A DNA stretch of 64,000 nt from Streptomyces eurocidicus (GTDB lineage: Bacteria; Actinomycetota; Actinomycetes; Streptomycetales; Streptomycetaceae). The number at the start of each line of letters is the position of its first letter. Within the stretch, counting starts at the first letter, position 1. The position numbers were made by a program, and so were the translations under genes. Positions 17,475-26,007 of the stretch are shown in pieces. The notes under the pieces are model-generated. The model had not been told where the DNA came from, ran no database searches, and saw only the letters and a program-made list of their open reading frames with translations. The DNA is taken from contig NZ_LGUI01000003.1 in assembly GCF_002891295.1 (NCBI RefSeq), positions 434,001 to 498,000 of the forward strand. The letters run 5' to 3'.

Positions 17475-18485
17475 ATGACGACGACGAGGAACACGACGGA
17501 AGAGACGACGGGGACGACCGCCACGGGCCCGGTCCTGGTACTGGGCGCGACCGGCAAGACGGGGCGCCGCGTGACGCGCCTGCTGCGCGCGGCCGGCGTG
17601 CCCGTACGGGCCGCGTCCCGCTCCGGCGAGGTGCGCTTCGACTGGGCGGAACCGGCCACCTGGGCGGGGGCGTTGGAGGGCGCGACGGCGGCCTACGTCA
17701 TCGCCTCCGACGCACACCCGGACGCGGTGGGCGCCTTCACCGAGCAGGCCGTGGCCGCGGGCGTCGGCCGCTTCGTGGCGCTCTCCGGGCGCGGCATCGA
17801 CGAGGTGGGCCCGGACTTCGGGCAGGGCATGGTCGCGGCGGAGCGCGCCGTGCGCGCGTCCGGGGCCCGGTGGTCGGTCATCCGCCCCAACAACTTCAAC
17901 CAGAACTTCGACGAGGACGTCTGGCACCAGCCCCTCCTGGACGGCCGGCTGGCCCTGCCCATCGGCGACGTGCCGGAGCCCTTCGTCGACGCCGACGACG
18001 TCGCGGAGGTCGCGGCGGCGCTGCTGACCCGGGACGGGCACGACGGTCAGGTGTACGAGCTGTCGGGGCCGCGCGGCCTGACCTTCGCCGAGGCCGCCGA
18101 ACAGATCGCGCGTGCGGCGGGCCGCCCGGTCACGTACGTGGAGCTGACGCCGGAGGAGTACGAGGCGGAGCTCACCGCCGCGGGCTGGCCGGAGACGGGG
18201 GTGCGGTCCATGAGCGCGCTGTTCGCGCTGCACCGGACGGGGATCTCGGCGGTGCCGGTGGACGGGGTGCGGCGGGTGCTGGGGCGGGAGGCACGGGGGT
18301 TCGAGGCGTATGTGGAGAGGGGGGTGGCGGCGGGGCGTGGTGACGCGGCGGGGGCGGGTGCGGGTCGCCGCGGCATGGGGCCTTCCCCTGCCCGCCCCTT
18401 CCCGCCGCACGGCGGGGCCGACGCCCCCGGGACCGCGACCCCGCCACCGGTCGGACTACTCCGCTCCGCCGAGCGACGGCGGTGA
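17475..18485 (+). CDS. NmrA-like NAD(P)-binding protein
   Basis: This Rossmann-fold protein of the atypical SDR (NmrA/azoreductase-like) group has the nucleotide motif VLGATGKTGRRV at about residues 22-33 and the segment WSVIRPNNFNQNF near residues 133-145. The recognisable domain ends near residue 285. The remaining 50 residues (rich in Arg, Gly and Pro) are encoded by sequence resembling the dispersed GCCCGCCCCTTCC element and run into the next gene on the other strand. The natural stop may have been lost, extending the protein. The start is ATG 17475. It diverges from the AraC regulator. Members reduce quinones or sense the NADPH/NADP ratio; the substrate here is unknown. Confidence 0.8.
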   Translation: MTTTRNTTEETTGTTATGPVLVLGATGKTGRRVTRLLRAAGVPVRAASRSGEVRFDWAEPATWAGALEGATAAYVIASDAHPDAVGAFTEQAVAAGVGRFVALSGRGIDEVGPDFGQGMVAAERAVRASGARWSVIRPNNFNQNFDEDVWHQPLLDGRLALPIGDVPEPFVDADDVAEVAAALLTRDGHDGQVYELSGPRGLTFAEAAEQIARAAGRPVTYVELTPEEYEAELTAAGWPETGVRSMSALFALHRTGISAVPVDGVRRVLGREARGFEAYVERGVAAGRGDAAGAGAGRRGMGPSPARPFPPHGGADAPGTATPPPVGLLRSAERRR

Positions 18486-18878
18486 CTCCTCCGGCAGCAG
18501 GTACCGGCCGAGATGCGCCGTGAGGAAGGCGGCGAGCGCGTCCGCGTCGGCGGCCGGGGCGGGGAGGTCTCCCGGGCGGGGTGCGTGGAGCCGTAGCAGT
18601 TCGTCCCGCAGCCGGGTGTCGAGGAGCGGCGCCCGGTAGCGGTCGATCGTGCCCAGGAAGAAGATCCGCTCGAAGATCCGGCGGGCGGGGCAGCGCCCCG
18701 ACCGCGGCTCGTCCGACTGATGCTCGTCCCGCCACGAGCCGACGTGGAGGAAGGCGGCGCGCTCCAGCGCCCCGTCCAGGACGGGGGTCGGGAGGTCCTT
18801 GAGGTTCCAGTAGATCCGGGCCTCGTCCTCGGGGACGGGGGCCGGGACTGCGGCCAGCCAGAGGTGGTATTCGCTCAC
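18456..18878 (-). CDS. Conserved hypothetical protein beside tRNA-Ser
   Basis: This soluble protein of 140 residues starts at GTG 18878 with AGGGTGA just upstream. It begins VSEYHLWLAAVPAP and has a Trp-rich centre (GSWRDEHQSDEP) and a helical C-terminal half. No catalytic motif or membrane segment is visible, and I do not recognise a named domain. The gene follows the tRNA-Ser gene on the same strand, behind that gene's terminator, a placement I recall in other Streptomyces. Its 3' end overlaps the extended tail of the NmrA-like gene by 30 bp. Confidence 0.6.
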   Translation of the reverse strand: MSEYHLWLAAVPAPVPEDEARIYWNLKDLPTPVLDGALERAAFLHVGSWRDEHQSDEPRSGRCPARRIFERIFFLGTIDRYRAPLLDTRLRDELLRLHAPRPGDLPAPAADADALAAFLTAHLGRYLLPEESPPSLGGAE

Positions 18879-18910
18879 CGGATCACCCTGGCACGAGGCC
18901 GGTATGCGAA

Positions 18911-18950
18911 GAACCGCCCCCGGTCTGCTCGCGCAGACCGAAGGCGGTTC
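18911..18950 (-). terminator. Terminator of the tRNA-Ser gene
   Basis: GAACCGCC and GGCGGTTC form an 8-bp outer stem with a second inner stem (GGTCTGC / GCAGACC). It starts 8 bases past the 3' end of the minus-strand tRNA and is followed by TTCGCATACC. Confidence 0.7.
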
Positions 18951-18958
18951 TCCTGAAG

Positions 18959-19045
18959 CGGTAGCGGTGGGATTTGAACCCACGGTGGAGTTGCCCCCAC
19001 ACACGCTTTCGAGGCGTGCTCCTTAGGCCGCTCGGACACGCTACC
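18959..19045 (-). tRNA. tRNA-Ser (anticodon CGA)
   Basis: This 87-nt tRNA has a 7-bp acceptor stem GGTAGCG / CGCTACC with discriminator G, as expected for serine. The anticodon loop is CTCGAAA (anticodon CGA, reads UCG), the long class II variable arm is GTGGGGGCAACTCCAC, and the T-loop is GGTTCAAATCC. CCA is not encoded. The terminator lies directly downstream. Confidence 0.95.
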
Positions 19046-19135
19046 GAGAGAGAGCTTAGCGGACGTTGGGCCGTGCTCTGAAATCGGTTCCCGGGGAGAG
19101 GTCCGCGAGCGGCCCGCGAGGGGCTTCCGGTGAGG

Positions 19136-19657
19136 TCAGAGGGCCCGGAAGAAGTCCGTGAGGAGGGCCGCGCACTCCGGGGCCAGGACGCCCTCGATGA
19201 CCTCGGGGCGGTGGTTGAGGCGGCGGTCGCGGAGGACGTCCCACAGGGAGCCGGCCGCGCCCCCCTTCTCGTCGACCGCGCCGTAGACGACCCGGTCCAG
19301 GCGGGAGAGGACGATGGCGCCCGCGCACATCGTGCAGGGCTCCAGGGTCACGACGAGGGTGCAGCCGGACAGCCGCCACCCGCCGACCGCCCGGGCGGCG
19401 TCGCGGATCGCGAGGACCTCGGCGTGGCCGGTCGGGTCGCCGGTGGCCTCGCGTTCGTTGCGGCCGCGGCCGATGACGGAGCCGTCCGGGCCCAGCACGA
19501 CGGCTCCGACCGGGACGTCCCCGGTGCCGGGGGCCAGGGCGGCCTCCGCGAGGGCGGCCCGCATCGGGGACCGCCACGGGTCCCGTACGGGATCGGGGTC
19601 GTGTGCGGGACCGGGCCTGGGGTCGTGCCGGACGGGGCCGGGGACGGCTTCGTTCAT
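19136..19657 (-). CDS. tadA: tRNA-specific adenosine deaminase
   Basis: This 173-residue cytidine-deaminase-fold enzyme has the zinc site [11 protein letters not shown] (His and catalytic Glu) and PCTMCAGAI (two Cys ligands). It deaminates the wobble adenosine of tRNA-Arg(ACG) to inosine, so that one tRNA reads several arginine codons. An N-terminal extension of about 30 residues, rich in Pro and Asp, precedes the domain; an in-frame ATG at about residue 32 ([10 protein letters not shown]) could be the real start. I use ATG 19657. The gene lies between tRNA-Ser and the gene for its associated protein, a standard Streptomyces arrangement. Confidence 0.92.
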   Translation of the reverse strand: MNEAVPGPVRHDPRPGPAHDPDPVRDPWRSPMRAALAEAALAPGTGDVPVGAVVLGPDGSVIGRGRNEREATGDPTGHAEVLAIRDAARAVGGWRLSGCTLVVTLEPCTMCAGAIVLSRLDRVVYGAVDEKGGAAGSLWDVLRDRRLNHRPEVIEGVLAPECAALLTDFFRAL

Positions 19658-19860
19658 CGCACCAGTGTGCGCGAGCGCCGCGCCCGCGTGCGCGCGGACG
19701 CCGACGGCCGGGTGCGGCACCGGGTGGGCGACCCCGCGCCGTACCGGCGTGCGCGCGGACGCCCGGCGGCCGGCCGTCGTGGCCGGTGGCCGGGACGACC
19801 GGGAGGGGGCGCCCCCGCGCCGCGGGGACTCATGGGGACGGCGGGCGCGGCCGCAGGCCG

Positions 19861-20409
19861 TCAGCGGACGGCCTCCAGGACGTCCGTGCAGCCGAGCAGG
19901 TCCGCGATCTCGCCGAGGGCGTCCTCGCTGAGGGCGTTGAGCTCGCGCTCGCCCATGCCGAGGTCGGCGAGGATCTGCCCGTCGCCCAGCGGCCCGGCCG
20001 GCACCGGGGCGGCGGCGTCCGGGGCGTCGGCCTCGTCCTCCGCCGGCTCCGGTTCGCCGTCCTCCGTGCCGTCCAGGTCCGGGAGGCTGTCCAGGTCCTC
20101 CGTGATGTCGTCCCGGCCGAGCAGCTCGTCGGCCAGCAGGGCTCCGTAGGAGCTGCGGCTGGCCGCGGCGGCGTCCGAGAGATAGACGCGGGGGTCGTCC
20201 TCGCCGTCCACCCGGACGACGCCGAACCAGGCGTCCTCCTGCTCGATGAACACCAGGACCGTGTCGTCGTCGACCGCGGTCTCGCGGGCCAGGTCGGCGA
20301 AGTCGGACAGGGTTTCCACGTTGTCGAGGTCTGTGTCGCTCGCTTGCCACCCGTCTTCGGTGCGCGCGAGCAGTGCGGCGAAGTACACCGTGACTCTCCC
20401 ACTGGTCAT
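19861..20409 (-). CDS. tRNA adenosine deaminase-associated protein
   Basis: This acidic protein of 182 residues has a globular first half ([17 protein letters not shown]) and a C-terminal helical part ([20 protein letters not shown]), joined by an Asp/Glu/Pro-rich linker. It matches the actinobacterial family always found upstream of tadA; its role is unknown but presumed linked to tRNA editing. I keep ATG 20409 as the start, but GTG six codons later has a better spaced GGGAG. It is transcribed toward tadA with a 203-bp gap. Confidence 0.85.
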   Translation of the reverse strand: MTSGRVTVYFAALLARTEDGWQASDTDLDNVETLSDFADLARETAVDDDTVLVFIEQEDAWFGVVRVDGEDDPRVYLSDAAAASRSSYGALLADELLGRDDITEDLDSLPDLDGTEDGEPEPAEDEADAPDAAAPVPAGPLGDGQILADLGMGERELNALSEDALGEIADLLGCTDVLEAVR

Positions 20410-20624
20410 AGGCGTTGCCGGGCCGGACGGGGACCACCCCGCCCACTCGGAATCGTGGCAGAAAGCGGGCCGTTGCGAGAGGTCTTCCGCGCTGCGTCGT
20501 GCAGCAGTCCGAAGAGATGTGCCTCACGTGGGGGCCTTACGGAGGTCATCGGGACGGGCGTGTCACGGCCGGATCCGTACCGGATTCCCTACCGGATCCG
20601 TGCCGGGTCACCGTCGGACCGGCA

Positions 20625-20657
20625 ACCCGATCGGCACCCGATCAGCACCCGATCGGC
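20625..20657. repeat. Three tandem 11-bp repeats
   Basis: ACCCGATCGGC, ACCCGATCAGC and ACCCGATCGGC follow each other without a gap. More loosely related copies (ACCGGATCCG) lie just upstream at 20578-20600. They sit next to the 3' end of a small minus-strand gene, in the 255-bp gap before the tadA-associated gene. No other signal is visible in that gap. Confidence 0.6.
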
Positions 20658-20664
20658 GCCGGAC

Positions 20665-20931
20665 TCACCATCTGAAGGTCCGCATCCGCATCTGCTGGCG
20701 CATCCGCGCGGCCCGGGCCCGGCGGGGCTGCACCCGCTCGCGGAGCTCCTTGGCCTCGTTCAGCTCGCGGAGGAACTGGGCCCGTCTGCGTCTGCGCTCC
20801 GTGTCGCTCTCCTGCTCCGAAGCGCCTCCGGAAGCGCTTCCGGGAGCACCTCCCGGGGCGCCCGGGGAAGGATCCGCCGGGCCCGTCCGGCCCGCCGCGC
20901 CCGGATTCTCGTGGGTCTCTTGGTCAGCCAT
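20665..20931 (-). CDS. Small basic conserved actinobacterial protein
   Basis: This 88-residue protein has a disordered Gly/Pro/Ala-rich first half and a strongly basic helical second half ([20 protein letters not shown], ending MRMRTFRW). The Arg-rich C terminus is of a type conserved between tadA and upp in Streptomyces, and could bind RNA, DNA or membrane phosphate. The start is ATG 20931. It diverges from upp across about 200 bp. Its function is unknown. Confidence 0.65.
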   Translation of the reverse strand: MADQETHENPGAAGRTGPADPSPGAPGGAPGSASGGASEQESDTERRRRRAQFLRELNEAKELRERVQPRRARAARMRQQMRMRTFRW

Positions 20932-21132
20932 GGGCAGCACCACCTCGCGCCGAGGTCCTCGCCCGGCGAGACAGACCGGGCGTACGTGCCCACTTTCCCC
21001 CTAAGTGGTGGTTTGATGCCAGTGCGGCGACAGACCTGTCGGAGACTTTGGACGTTCCTTGGCCCCGCTTGGAAGACGCCGGTGCCGACCGCGCGGGAGC
21101 TGGTGCCCGAAAGCTCGGTTAATGTCGGTGTC

Positions 21133-21768
21133 ATGCGGATCCACGTCGTCGACCACCCCCTGGTGGCGCACAAGCTCACCACCCTGCGCGACAAGCGCAC
21201 CGACTCCCCCACCTTCCGGCGTCTCGCCGACGAGCTGGTCACCCTGCTCGCCTACGAGGCCACGCGCGACGTGCGCACCGAGGAGGTGGCCATCGAGTCC
21301 CCGGTCACGGCGACCACCGGTGTGAAGCTGTCGCACCCCCGCCCCCTGGTGGTGCCGATCCTGCGCGCCGGGCTCGGCATGCTGGACGGCATGGTCCGGC
21401 TGCTGCCGACCGCCGAGGTGGGCTTCCTGGGCATGATCCGCAATGAGGAGACCCTCAAGGCGGAGACCTACGCCACGCGTATGCCGGAGGACCTCTCGGG
21501 CCGCCAGGTCTACGTCCTGGACCCGATGCTCGCCACCGGCGGCACCCTGGTCGCGGCGATCAACGAGCTGATCGAGCGCGGCGCGGACGACGTCACGGCG
21601 ATCACCCTGCTGGCCGCCCCCGAGGGCGTCGAGGTCATGGAGCGCGAGCTCGCGGACGCGCCGGTGACCGTGGTCACCGCCTCCGTGGACGAGCGGCTCA
21701 ACGAGGACGGCTACATCGTCCCGGGCCTCGGCGACGCGGGCGACCGCATGTACGGCACCGCGGGCTGA
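21133..21768 (+). CDS. upp: Uracil phosphoribosyltransferase
   Basis: This 211-residue enzyme is typical of Upp. It has the PRPP-binding motif [15 protein letters not shown] (about residues 132-146), the flexible loop around [11 protein letters not shown], and a C-terminal uracil-binding segment [12 protein letters not shown]. It salvages uracil to UMP in the cytoplasm, and inactivation normally gives 5-fluorouracil resistance. The start is ATG 21133 after GGTG. The gene stands alone, divergent from a small basic protein gene and convergent with a LytR_C-domain gene. Confidence 0.96.
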   Translation: MRIHVVDHPLVAHKLTTLRDKRTDSPTFRRLADELVTLLAYEATRDVRTEEVAIESPVTATTGVKLSHPRPLVVPILRAGLGMLDGMVRLLPTAEVGFLGMIRNEETLKAETYATRMPEDLSGRQVYVLDPMLATGGTLVAAINELIERGADDVTAITLLAAPEGVEVMERELADAPVTVVTASVDERLNEDGYIVPGLGDAGDRMYGTAG

Positions 21769-21874
21769 CCGACCGCCGCACCACAGCACGGAACGCGTAC
21801 GGACCGGCCGAGCGCCGGTCCGTACGCGCGTGTGCCAACGGGCGCGCGGCGTCAGCCCCTTCGCGCCCCGTGCT

Positions 21875-22525
21875 TCAGCACTTCGCCGGGGTCTCCGCCG
21901 GCTTCGGCTGCCCGCCCAGCGCCGTCAGCGCCCGGTCGGCCTCCGCGCGCGGCGTGAGCTCCTTGAACTGCGCGCCGATGATCAGATCGACCTCGCCGCC
22001 GTTCGTCCGCTGGTCGTTCTTGACCTGGGTCCCGGCGAGCTGGGTGCCGAGCACCTTCAGGGCCCCGTCGACGGCCTCCGGGGCGCCCAGCAGCAGCCCG
22101 GTGCCGTCGACCTTCTTGTCGTAGAGAGCGGGTGCGTTCTCCCGCTTGCCGATCTTGAACCCGCGCTTCTGGAGCTCGTCCGCCGTGGTCTTGGCGAGCC
22201 CGCCGCGCGGTGTGGCGTTGTAGACGTTGACGGTGATCTCGTCGGGCTTGGGCAGTGCCTTGGGCACGGCCTTGCAGTCTTCCTTGCCGCTCTTGGTGCC
22301 CTGCGATCCCTTGCCGTGTGCCGCCTGCGCCGACTCGCCGGCGCCACCGCCGGAGAAGACGTCGACGAGCTGGAGCGTGCCCCATCCGGCCAGCGCGAGC
22401 GCGACGGCGGCGGAGGCCACGGCGAGCACGATCCGGCGGCGATTTCTGGGGCGCCGCATGTGCGGGAATCGACGGCCCGTGATGCGGTACTTTCCACCCA
22501 TGCCGGGAGGGGTGAGCATGCTCAT
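21875..22525 (-). CDS. Membrane-anchored LytR_C domain protein
   Basis: This protein of 216 residues has a short cytoplasmic basic head (MRRPRNRRR), one membrane helix (VLAVASAAVALALAGWGTL, about residues 33-51), a Gly/Ala/Lys linker and an extracytoplasmic LytR C-terminal domain with ITVNVYNATPRGGLAKTTAD. In LCP cell-wall enzymes this domain follows the catalytic part. Here it is alone, so a binding role at the cell wall is more likely than catalysis. The start is ATG 22525. It is convergent with upp, a conserved neighbour. Confidence 0.85.
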   Translation of the reverse strand: MSMLTPPGMGGKYRITGRRFPHMRRPRNRRRIVLAVASAAVALALAGWGTLQLVDVFSGGGAGESAQAAHGKGSQGTKSGKEDCKAVPKALPKPDEITVNVYNATPRGGLAKTTADELQKRGFKIGKRENAPALYDKKVDGTGLLLGAPEAVDGALKVLGTQLAGTQVKNDQRTNGGEVDLIIGAQFKELTPRAEADRALTALGGQPKPAETPAKC

Positions 22526-22646
22526 GGGCGCAGCGTAGTGCGGGGTGGGGCCGCTGCCTACTAGATGATCAACGGGTTGCGCGCGCCCCAACCCGAAAGG
22601 CCGAACAACGGCCGGAAACCCTCCCGCGGCAGCCTGTTCGAGCGGG

Positions 22647-22943
22647 TCAGCCCAGTTCGAGCACGCGGGCGTGCAGCACCTGGCGCTGCTGGAGCGCGGC
22701 GCGCACCGCGCGGTGCAGGCCGTCCTCCAGATAGAGGTCGCCCTGCCACTTCACGACGTGGGCGAACAGGTCGCCGTAGAACGTCGAGTCCTCGGCCAGC
22801 AGGGTCTCCAGATCGAGCTGCTGCTTGGTGGTCACCAACTGGTCGAGCCGCACCGGGCGGGGGGCGACGTCCGCCCACTGCCGGGTGCTCTCCCGGCCGT
22901 GGTCGGGGTACGGCCGCCCGTTTCCGATGCGCTTGAAGATCAC
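22647..22943 (-). CDS. VapB/ParB-like small conserved protein
   Basis: This 98-residue protein has a ParB-like core (VRLDQLVTTKQQLDLETLLA, then GDLYLEDGLHRAVRAALQQR). It is usually annotated as a type II antitoxin of the VapB family in Streptomyces. No toxin gene of PIN type is adjacent, so the antitoxin name is doubtful. The phrase around EDGLHR resembles the ParB nuclease-fold motif. The start is ATG 22943. It diverges from the HerA-like gene stub. Confidence 0.72.
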   Translation of the reverse strand: MIFKRIGNGRPYPDHGRESTRQWADVAPRPVRLDQLVTTKQQLDLETLLAEDSTFYGDLFAHVVKWQGDLYLEDGLHRAVRAALQQRQVLHARVLELG

Positions 22944-23031
22944 ACGGAAAGCCTACCGGGCAACCGGCTCCGAGCGCAGCCACGGCACGGGAGTGCGAAG
23001 GTGACAATCAGCCGCATACCGGGAGTGATGC

Positions 23032-23139
23032 ATGAGCCGCACGCCTTCTTCCCCGGCCCCTTCCGGCGCCGATTCCGTCACACGGATCGCCGAGGGTTAT
23101 GCCTTCGAGGGCCCGGCGCTCGATCTGGGCGCCCTGCTC
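23032..23139 (+). pseudogene. N-terminal remnant of a HerA-like (DUF853) ATPase gene
   Basis: An ATG at 23032, with a GGGAG ribosome binding site, opens a frame whose first 36 residues (ending VTRIAEGYAFEGPALDLGALL) match the conserved start of the Streptomyces HerA-like helicase-domain ATPases. In that family the protein continues with a WDGECLPD segment and then the Walker A motif. Here the frame changes abruptly into unrelated Arg-rich sequence, and an SRPBCC gene begins 68 bp later in another frame. The ATPase body (about 450 residues) is therefore deleted or replaced. This is a clean breakpoint inside otherwise conserved core order. Confidence 0.65.
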
Positions 23140-23206
23140 CGGGCGCCCCGCTCCGGGACGACGGCACCGGCCCGGCCCGCCGGACCCGAACCAGCGGAGT
23201 GGTGCG

Positions 23207-23755
23207 ATGGAACTCGACCGGCTGCTGCCCGCTTACGAGCTCCACTCGCGGTTCGCCCGGCACGTCGCGGCGGATCCGGCGACCGTGTGGCGGGCCCTGA
23301 CCGAGGTCACCGCCGGAGAACTGCCCTTCTACCGGCTGCTGATGCGGCTGCGCCTGGGCGGCCGGGGCCGGGTCGAAGGGCCGTTCATCGACGGTTTCCC
23401 CACGCCCACCCTGATCACCGTGGCCGGCGAGGAACTGGTCAAAGGCATGGTCGCCCGGTTCTGGAGGGTCCGTCCGCAGCCCGCCCCGGTCACCCCGGGG
23501 GACGCGTCGGCGTTCGTCGCGTTCGACGAGCCGGGCTGGGCCAAGGCGGCCCTGAGCCTGAGCGTCGTCCCCGACGCAGGCGGAACCCTCCTGACGTTCG
23601 AGACCCGGGTGCACTGCACCGACTCCCACGCCCGACGTGCCTTCCGTGCCTACTGGCTGCTGATCCAGTTGGGTGGAGCGGCGTACATCAGGGTGGAGGT
23701 GCTGCGCGCCGTGGCCCGTCGCGCCGAACGCGCCACCGCCTCACGCCGCCCATGA
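23207..23755 (+). CDS. SRPBCC (START-like) fold protein
   Basis: This 182-residue protein has the START-like alpha/beta grip fold: a Trp-x-Ala-Leu motif (TVWRALTEVT) near residue 30, central beta strands, and a long C-terminal helix (RAFRAYWLLIQLGGAAYIRV). Proteins of this fold bind hydrophobic ligands; this subgroup is uncharacterised. The start is ATG 23207 after GCGGAG. It lies directly after the truncated HerA-like gene and probably came in with the rearrangement that removed the rest of that gene. Confidence 0.75.
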   Translation: MELDRLLPAYELHSRFARHVAADPATVWRALTEVTAGELPFYRLLMRLRLGGRGRVEGPFIDGFPTPTLITVAGEELVKGMVARFWRVRPQPAPVTPGDASAFVAFDEPGWAKAALSLSVVPDAGGTLLTFETRVHCTDSHARRAFRAYWLLIQLGGAAYIRVEVLRAVARRAERATASRRP

Positions 23756-23839
23756 CCGGACCGGCGGGGCCGGACGTTATGCACAGGCTGTGGGCCGCGG
23801 ATCGGCGCACGAGAAGCGGGGGCGCGCACGGCCGGGGGT

Positions 23840-24433
23840 TCAGGGTACGAGCACGACGCCCGTGTAGACGACCTCCTCGCCGGTGCGGTTGGCGTAGCCG
23901 TGCGGATGGTCGCCCGCCATGCGCAGCCCGTGCCCCCGCGGGAGTACGGTCTCCTGCCCGCCGACCGTGACGGTGAGGGTCCCCCTCAGCACGTGCAGGA
24001 GTTCCACCGTCCCCGCGAGGTGCGCCTCGCTGCGGTGCTCCTCGCCGGGCGCGAGCCGCCAGTGCCACAGCTCGGCGCCCACGGGCTGCGCGGCGCCGGT
24101 CAGCAGCCTGCCCGAGCCGCCGTCCGGGCCGGTCCACAGCACCGGCTGCTCCTCGGGCGGCGAGGGCGCCAGAAGCGGCGTCGCGGGCGCCTGGAGCAGG
24201 TCCGTGAGCGGTACGGCGAAGGCGTCGCAGAGCCGGATCAGGGTGGCGAGGTTGGGGTTGGAGCGGCCGTTCTCCAGGGCGACCAGCATGCCCTTGCTGA
24301 CGCGGGCCCGGGCGGCCAGCGCGTCCAGGCTCCAGCCGCGCTCCTTACGGAGCGCGCGGGCGCGCGTAGCGACCGCCTCCATCACGGACCGGTCGTCACC
24401 CGGTCGGTCGTCCGCCGCCGTGCTGTCGCTCAT
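23840..24433 (-). CDS. XRE regulator with C-terminal cupin
   Basis: This 197-residue protein has an XRE helix-turn-helix at residues 20-75 (WSLDALAARARVSKGMLVAL). A cupin domain follows at about 110-195, with the His/Glu metal-type motif around PGEEHRSEAHLAGTVELLHV and a second box PRGHGLRMAGDHPHGY. The group senses small molecules and represses a neighbouring gene. The start is ATG 24433. The divergent gene encodes a B3/B4-domain protein, the usual partner of this regulator. The 198-bp gap contains a TTCGATG / CATCGAA inverted repeat. Confidence 0.86.
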   Translation of the reverse strand: MSDSTAADDRPGDDRSVMEAVATRARALRKERGWSLDALAARARVSKGMLVALENGRSNPNLATLIRLCDAFAVPLTDLLQAPATPLLAPSPPEEQPVLWTGPDGGSGRLLTGAAQPVGAELWHWRLAPGEEHRSEAHLAGTVELLHVLRGTLTVTVGGQETVLPRGHGLRMAGDHPHGYANRTGEEVVYTGVVLVP

Positions 24434-24565
24434 CCCTGCCGCCCGCCCTGCCGCTCGTAGTCGTGTCGCACTCGTGAAGACGCGCCGTCGGGGCGCGTCG
24501 TGAAGACGCTACGCAAAGAAGGCCGTGCGAAGCCGCCTCGGAGGGCTTTTCGCCGACCACGGTCA

Positions 24566-24592
24566 TTCGATGCTACCGTCGATTTCATCGAA
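24566..24592. promoter_or_regulatory. Operator candidate between XRE-cupin and B3/B4 genes
   Basis: TTCGATG and CATCGAA form a perfect 7-bp inverted repeat separated by 13 bp, centred about 53 bp before the ATG of the B3/B4 gene. It is a fitting target for the divergent XRE-cupin regulator. Confidence 0.45.
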
Positions 24593-24631
24593 ACGACCGA
24601 TTGTGTTCCGGCGAACGAAGGCGGGTGCCCC

Positions 24632-25327
24632 ATGACCATGGATCTCGACGCGGTGGCGGAGAGCGTGCGGGTCGACGCGGCGGTGCGCGCGCTCCGGCCC
24701 GACTTCGCCGTCCTCGCGATCGCCGCCGACGGGTTGCCGGCCGGTCCGACCGACGCCTGGTCGCGCGGGCTGCTCAAGGAGGCCGCGGACGGTGCCGCCG
24801 GACTCGACGTGACCGCCGAGCCGCACGTCGCCGCCTGGCGGCAGGCGTACACCGCCTTCGGCGCCAAGCCCGGCCGCACCCGCAACAGCGCCGAGGCCCT
24901 GGCCCGCCGGGCCGCCGCGGGCCTGCCCGAGGTCAGCCTCCTCGTCGACGCCTACAACGCCGTCTCCGTCGCCCACCGCCTCCCGATCGGCGGCGAGGAC
25001 CTCGACGCGTACGCGGGCGCCCCGCGGCTGGTCCGGGCGGTCGGCGACGAGCGCTTCGACACCGTCGCGAGCGGCGAGCCGGCCGTGGAGCACCCCGAGC
25101 CGGGCGAGGTCGTCTGGTGCGACGACCTCGGCGTCACCTGCCGCCGCTGGAACCACCGCCAGTGCGTCCGCACCCGCATCACGGAGACCACGACCCGCGC
25201 GCTGTTCCTCCTGGAGCGGCTCGACCCCATGCCCCTCGACGCCCTGGCGGCGGCGGGCGAGGACCTGCTGACCAGGCTGCGCGAGCGGGCGCCGGAGCTG
25301 CGCGCGGTCACCCGCCTCGTCCGCTGA
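24632..25327 (+). CDS. B3/B4 tRNA-binding-domain protein
   Basis: This 231-residue protein consists of the B3/B4 domain known from the beta subunit of phenylalanyl-tRNA synthetase, where it edits mischarged Tyr-tRNA. The conserved stretch YTAFGAKPGRTRNSAEALAR near residues 75-95 and the VSLLVDAYNAVSV segment are seen. Stand-alone members may clear mischarged tRNA or bind amino acids; the function is unproved. The start is ATG 24632, with AAGGCGGG upstream. The divergent XRE-cupin regulator probably controls it. Confidence 0.85.
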   Translation: MTMDLDAVAESVRVDAAVRALRPDFAVLAIAADGLPAGPTDAWSRGLLKEAADGAAGLDVTAEPHVAAWRQAYTAFGAKPGRTRNSAEALARRAAAGLPEVSLLVDAYNAVSVAHRLPIGGEDLDAYAGAPRLVRAVGDERFDTVASGEPAVEHPEPGEVVWCDDLGVTCRRWNHRQCVRTRITETTTRALFLLERLDPMPLDALAAAGEDLLTRLRERAPELRAVTRLVR

Positions 25328-25339
25328 CGCGCGGCGCCG

Positions 25340-25939
25340 TCACCTGCCCGCGCCGCCGGCCTCCTTGGCGGCCTTGGCCGCCCGCTTCATCTCCTGCTTG
25401 TGCGCACGGACCTTGGTCAGCGACTCGGGCCCGGTGATGTCCGCGACCGAGCGGTACGCACCCTCCTCGCCGTACGCCCCCGCCGCCTCCCGCCAGCCCT
25501 TCGGCCGCACCTTCAGCTGCTTGCCCAGCAGCGCCAGGAAGATCCGCGCCTTCTGCTCACCGAACCCCGGCAGCGCCTTCAGTCGCTCCAGGAGCTCCTT
25601 CCCCGTGGCCACGTCGCGCCACACCGCGCTCGCGTCCCCGTCGTAGTGCTCGACGAGGTACTGACAGAGCTGCTGGACCCGCTTGGCCATCGAACCCGGA
25701 TAGCGGTGCACGGCCGGCTTCTCCGACAGCAGCGCGGTGAACGCCTCCGGGTCGTACGCGGCGATCTCGTGGGCGTCCAGGTCGTCGTGGCCCAGCCGCG
25801 TGGCGATGGTGTACGGACCGGCGAACGCCCACTCCATGGGGATCTGCTGGTCGAGGAGCATGCCGGTGAGGGCGGCGAGGGGGCTGCGGGTGAGCAGTTC
25901 GTCGGCGTCGGGTTGCTGCGCGAGGCGAAGGGTGTCCAT
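25340..25939 (-). CDS. HhH-GPD base-excision repair-type protein
   Basis: This 199-residue protein carries the helix-hairpin-helix GPD fold of DNA glycosylases. The hairpin ALPGFGEQKARIFLALLG lies at about residues 123-140, and LLDQQIPMEWAFAGP is in the N-terminal half. It lacks the C-terminal Fe-S cysteines of EndoIII/MutY. It is the actinobacterial subgroup of unknown substrate, expected to act on damaged bases in DNA. The C terminus is a Lys/Ala-rich tail. The start is ATG 25939. It is convergent with the B3/B4 gene. Confidence 0.85.
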   Translation of the reverse strand: MDTLRLAQQPDADELLTRSPLAALTGMLLDQQIPMEWAFAGPYTIATRLGHDDLDAHEIAAYDPEAFTALLSEKPAVHRYPGSMAKRVQQLCQYLVEHYDGDASAVWRDVATGKELLERLKALPGFGEQKARIFLALLGKQLKVRPKGWREAAGAYGEEGAYRSVADITGPESLTKVRAHKQEMKRAAKAAKEAGGAGR

Positions 25940-26007
25940 CTTCCGATGATCGCGCGTGGGCGCGGGGGCGGTGTGCAGCGGCGTGGCGGGGCACCGCTGA
26001 CGGGGGC

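Noticed and set aside
22647..22943. Toxin-antitoxin pair
   Set aside because: No toxin gene is adjacent; the protein has a ParB-like core and sits in conserved core order.
23140..23970. Continuation of the HerA-like frame as one 312-residue protein
   Set aside because: After residue 36 it is Arg/Pro-rich shadow sequence, while the SRPBCC protein in another frame shows real fold motifs.
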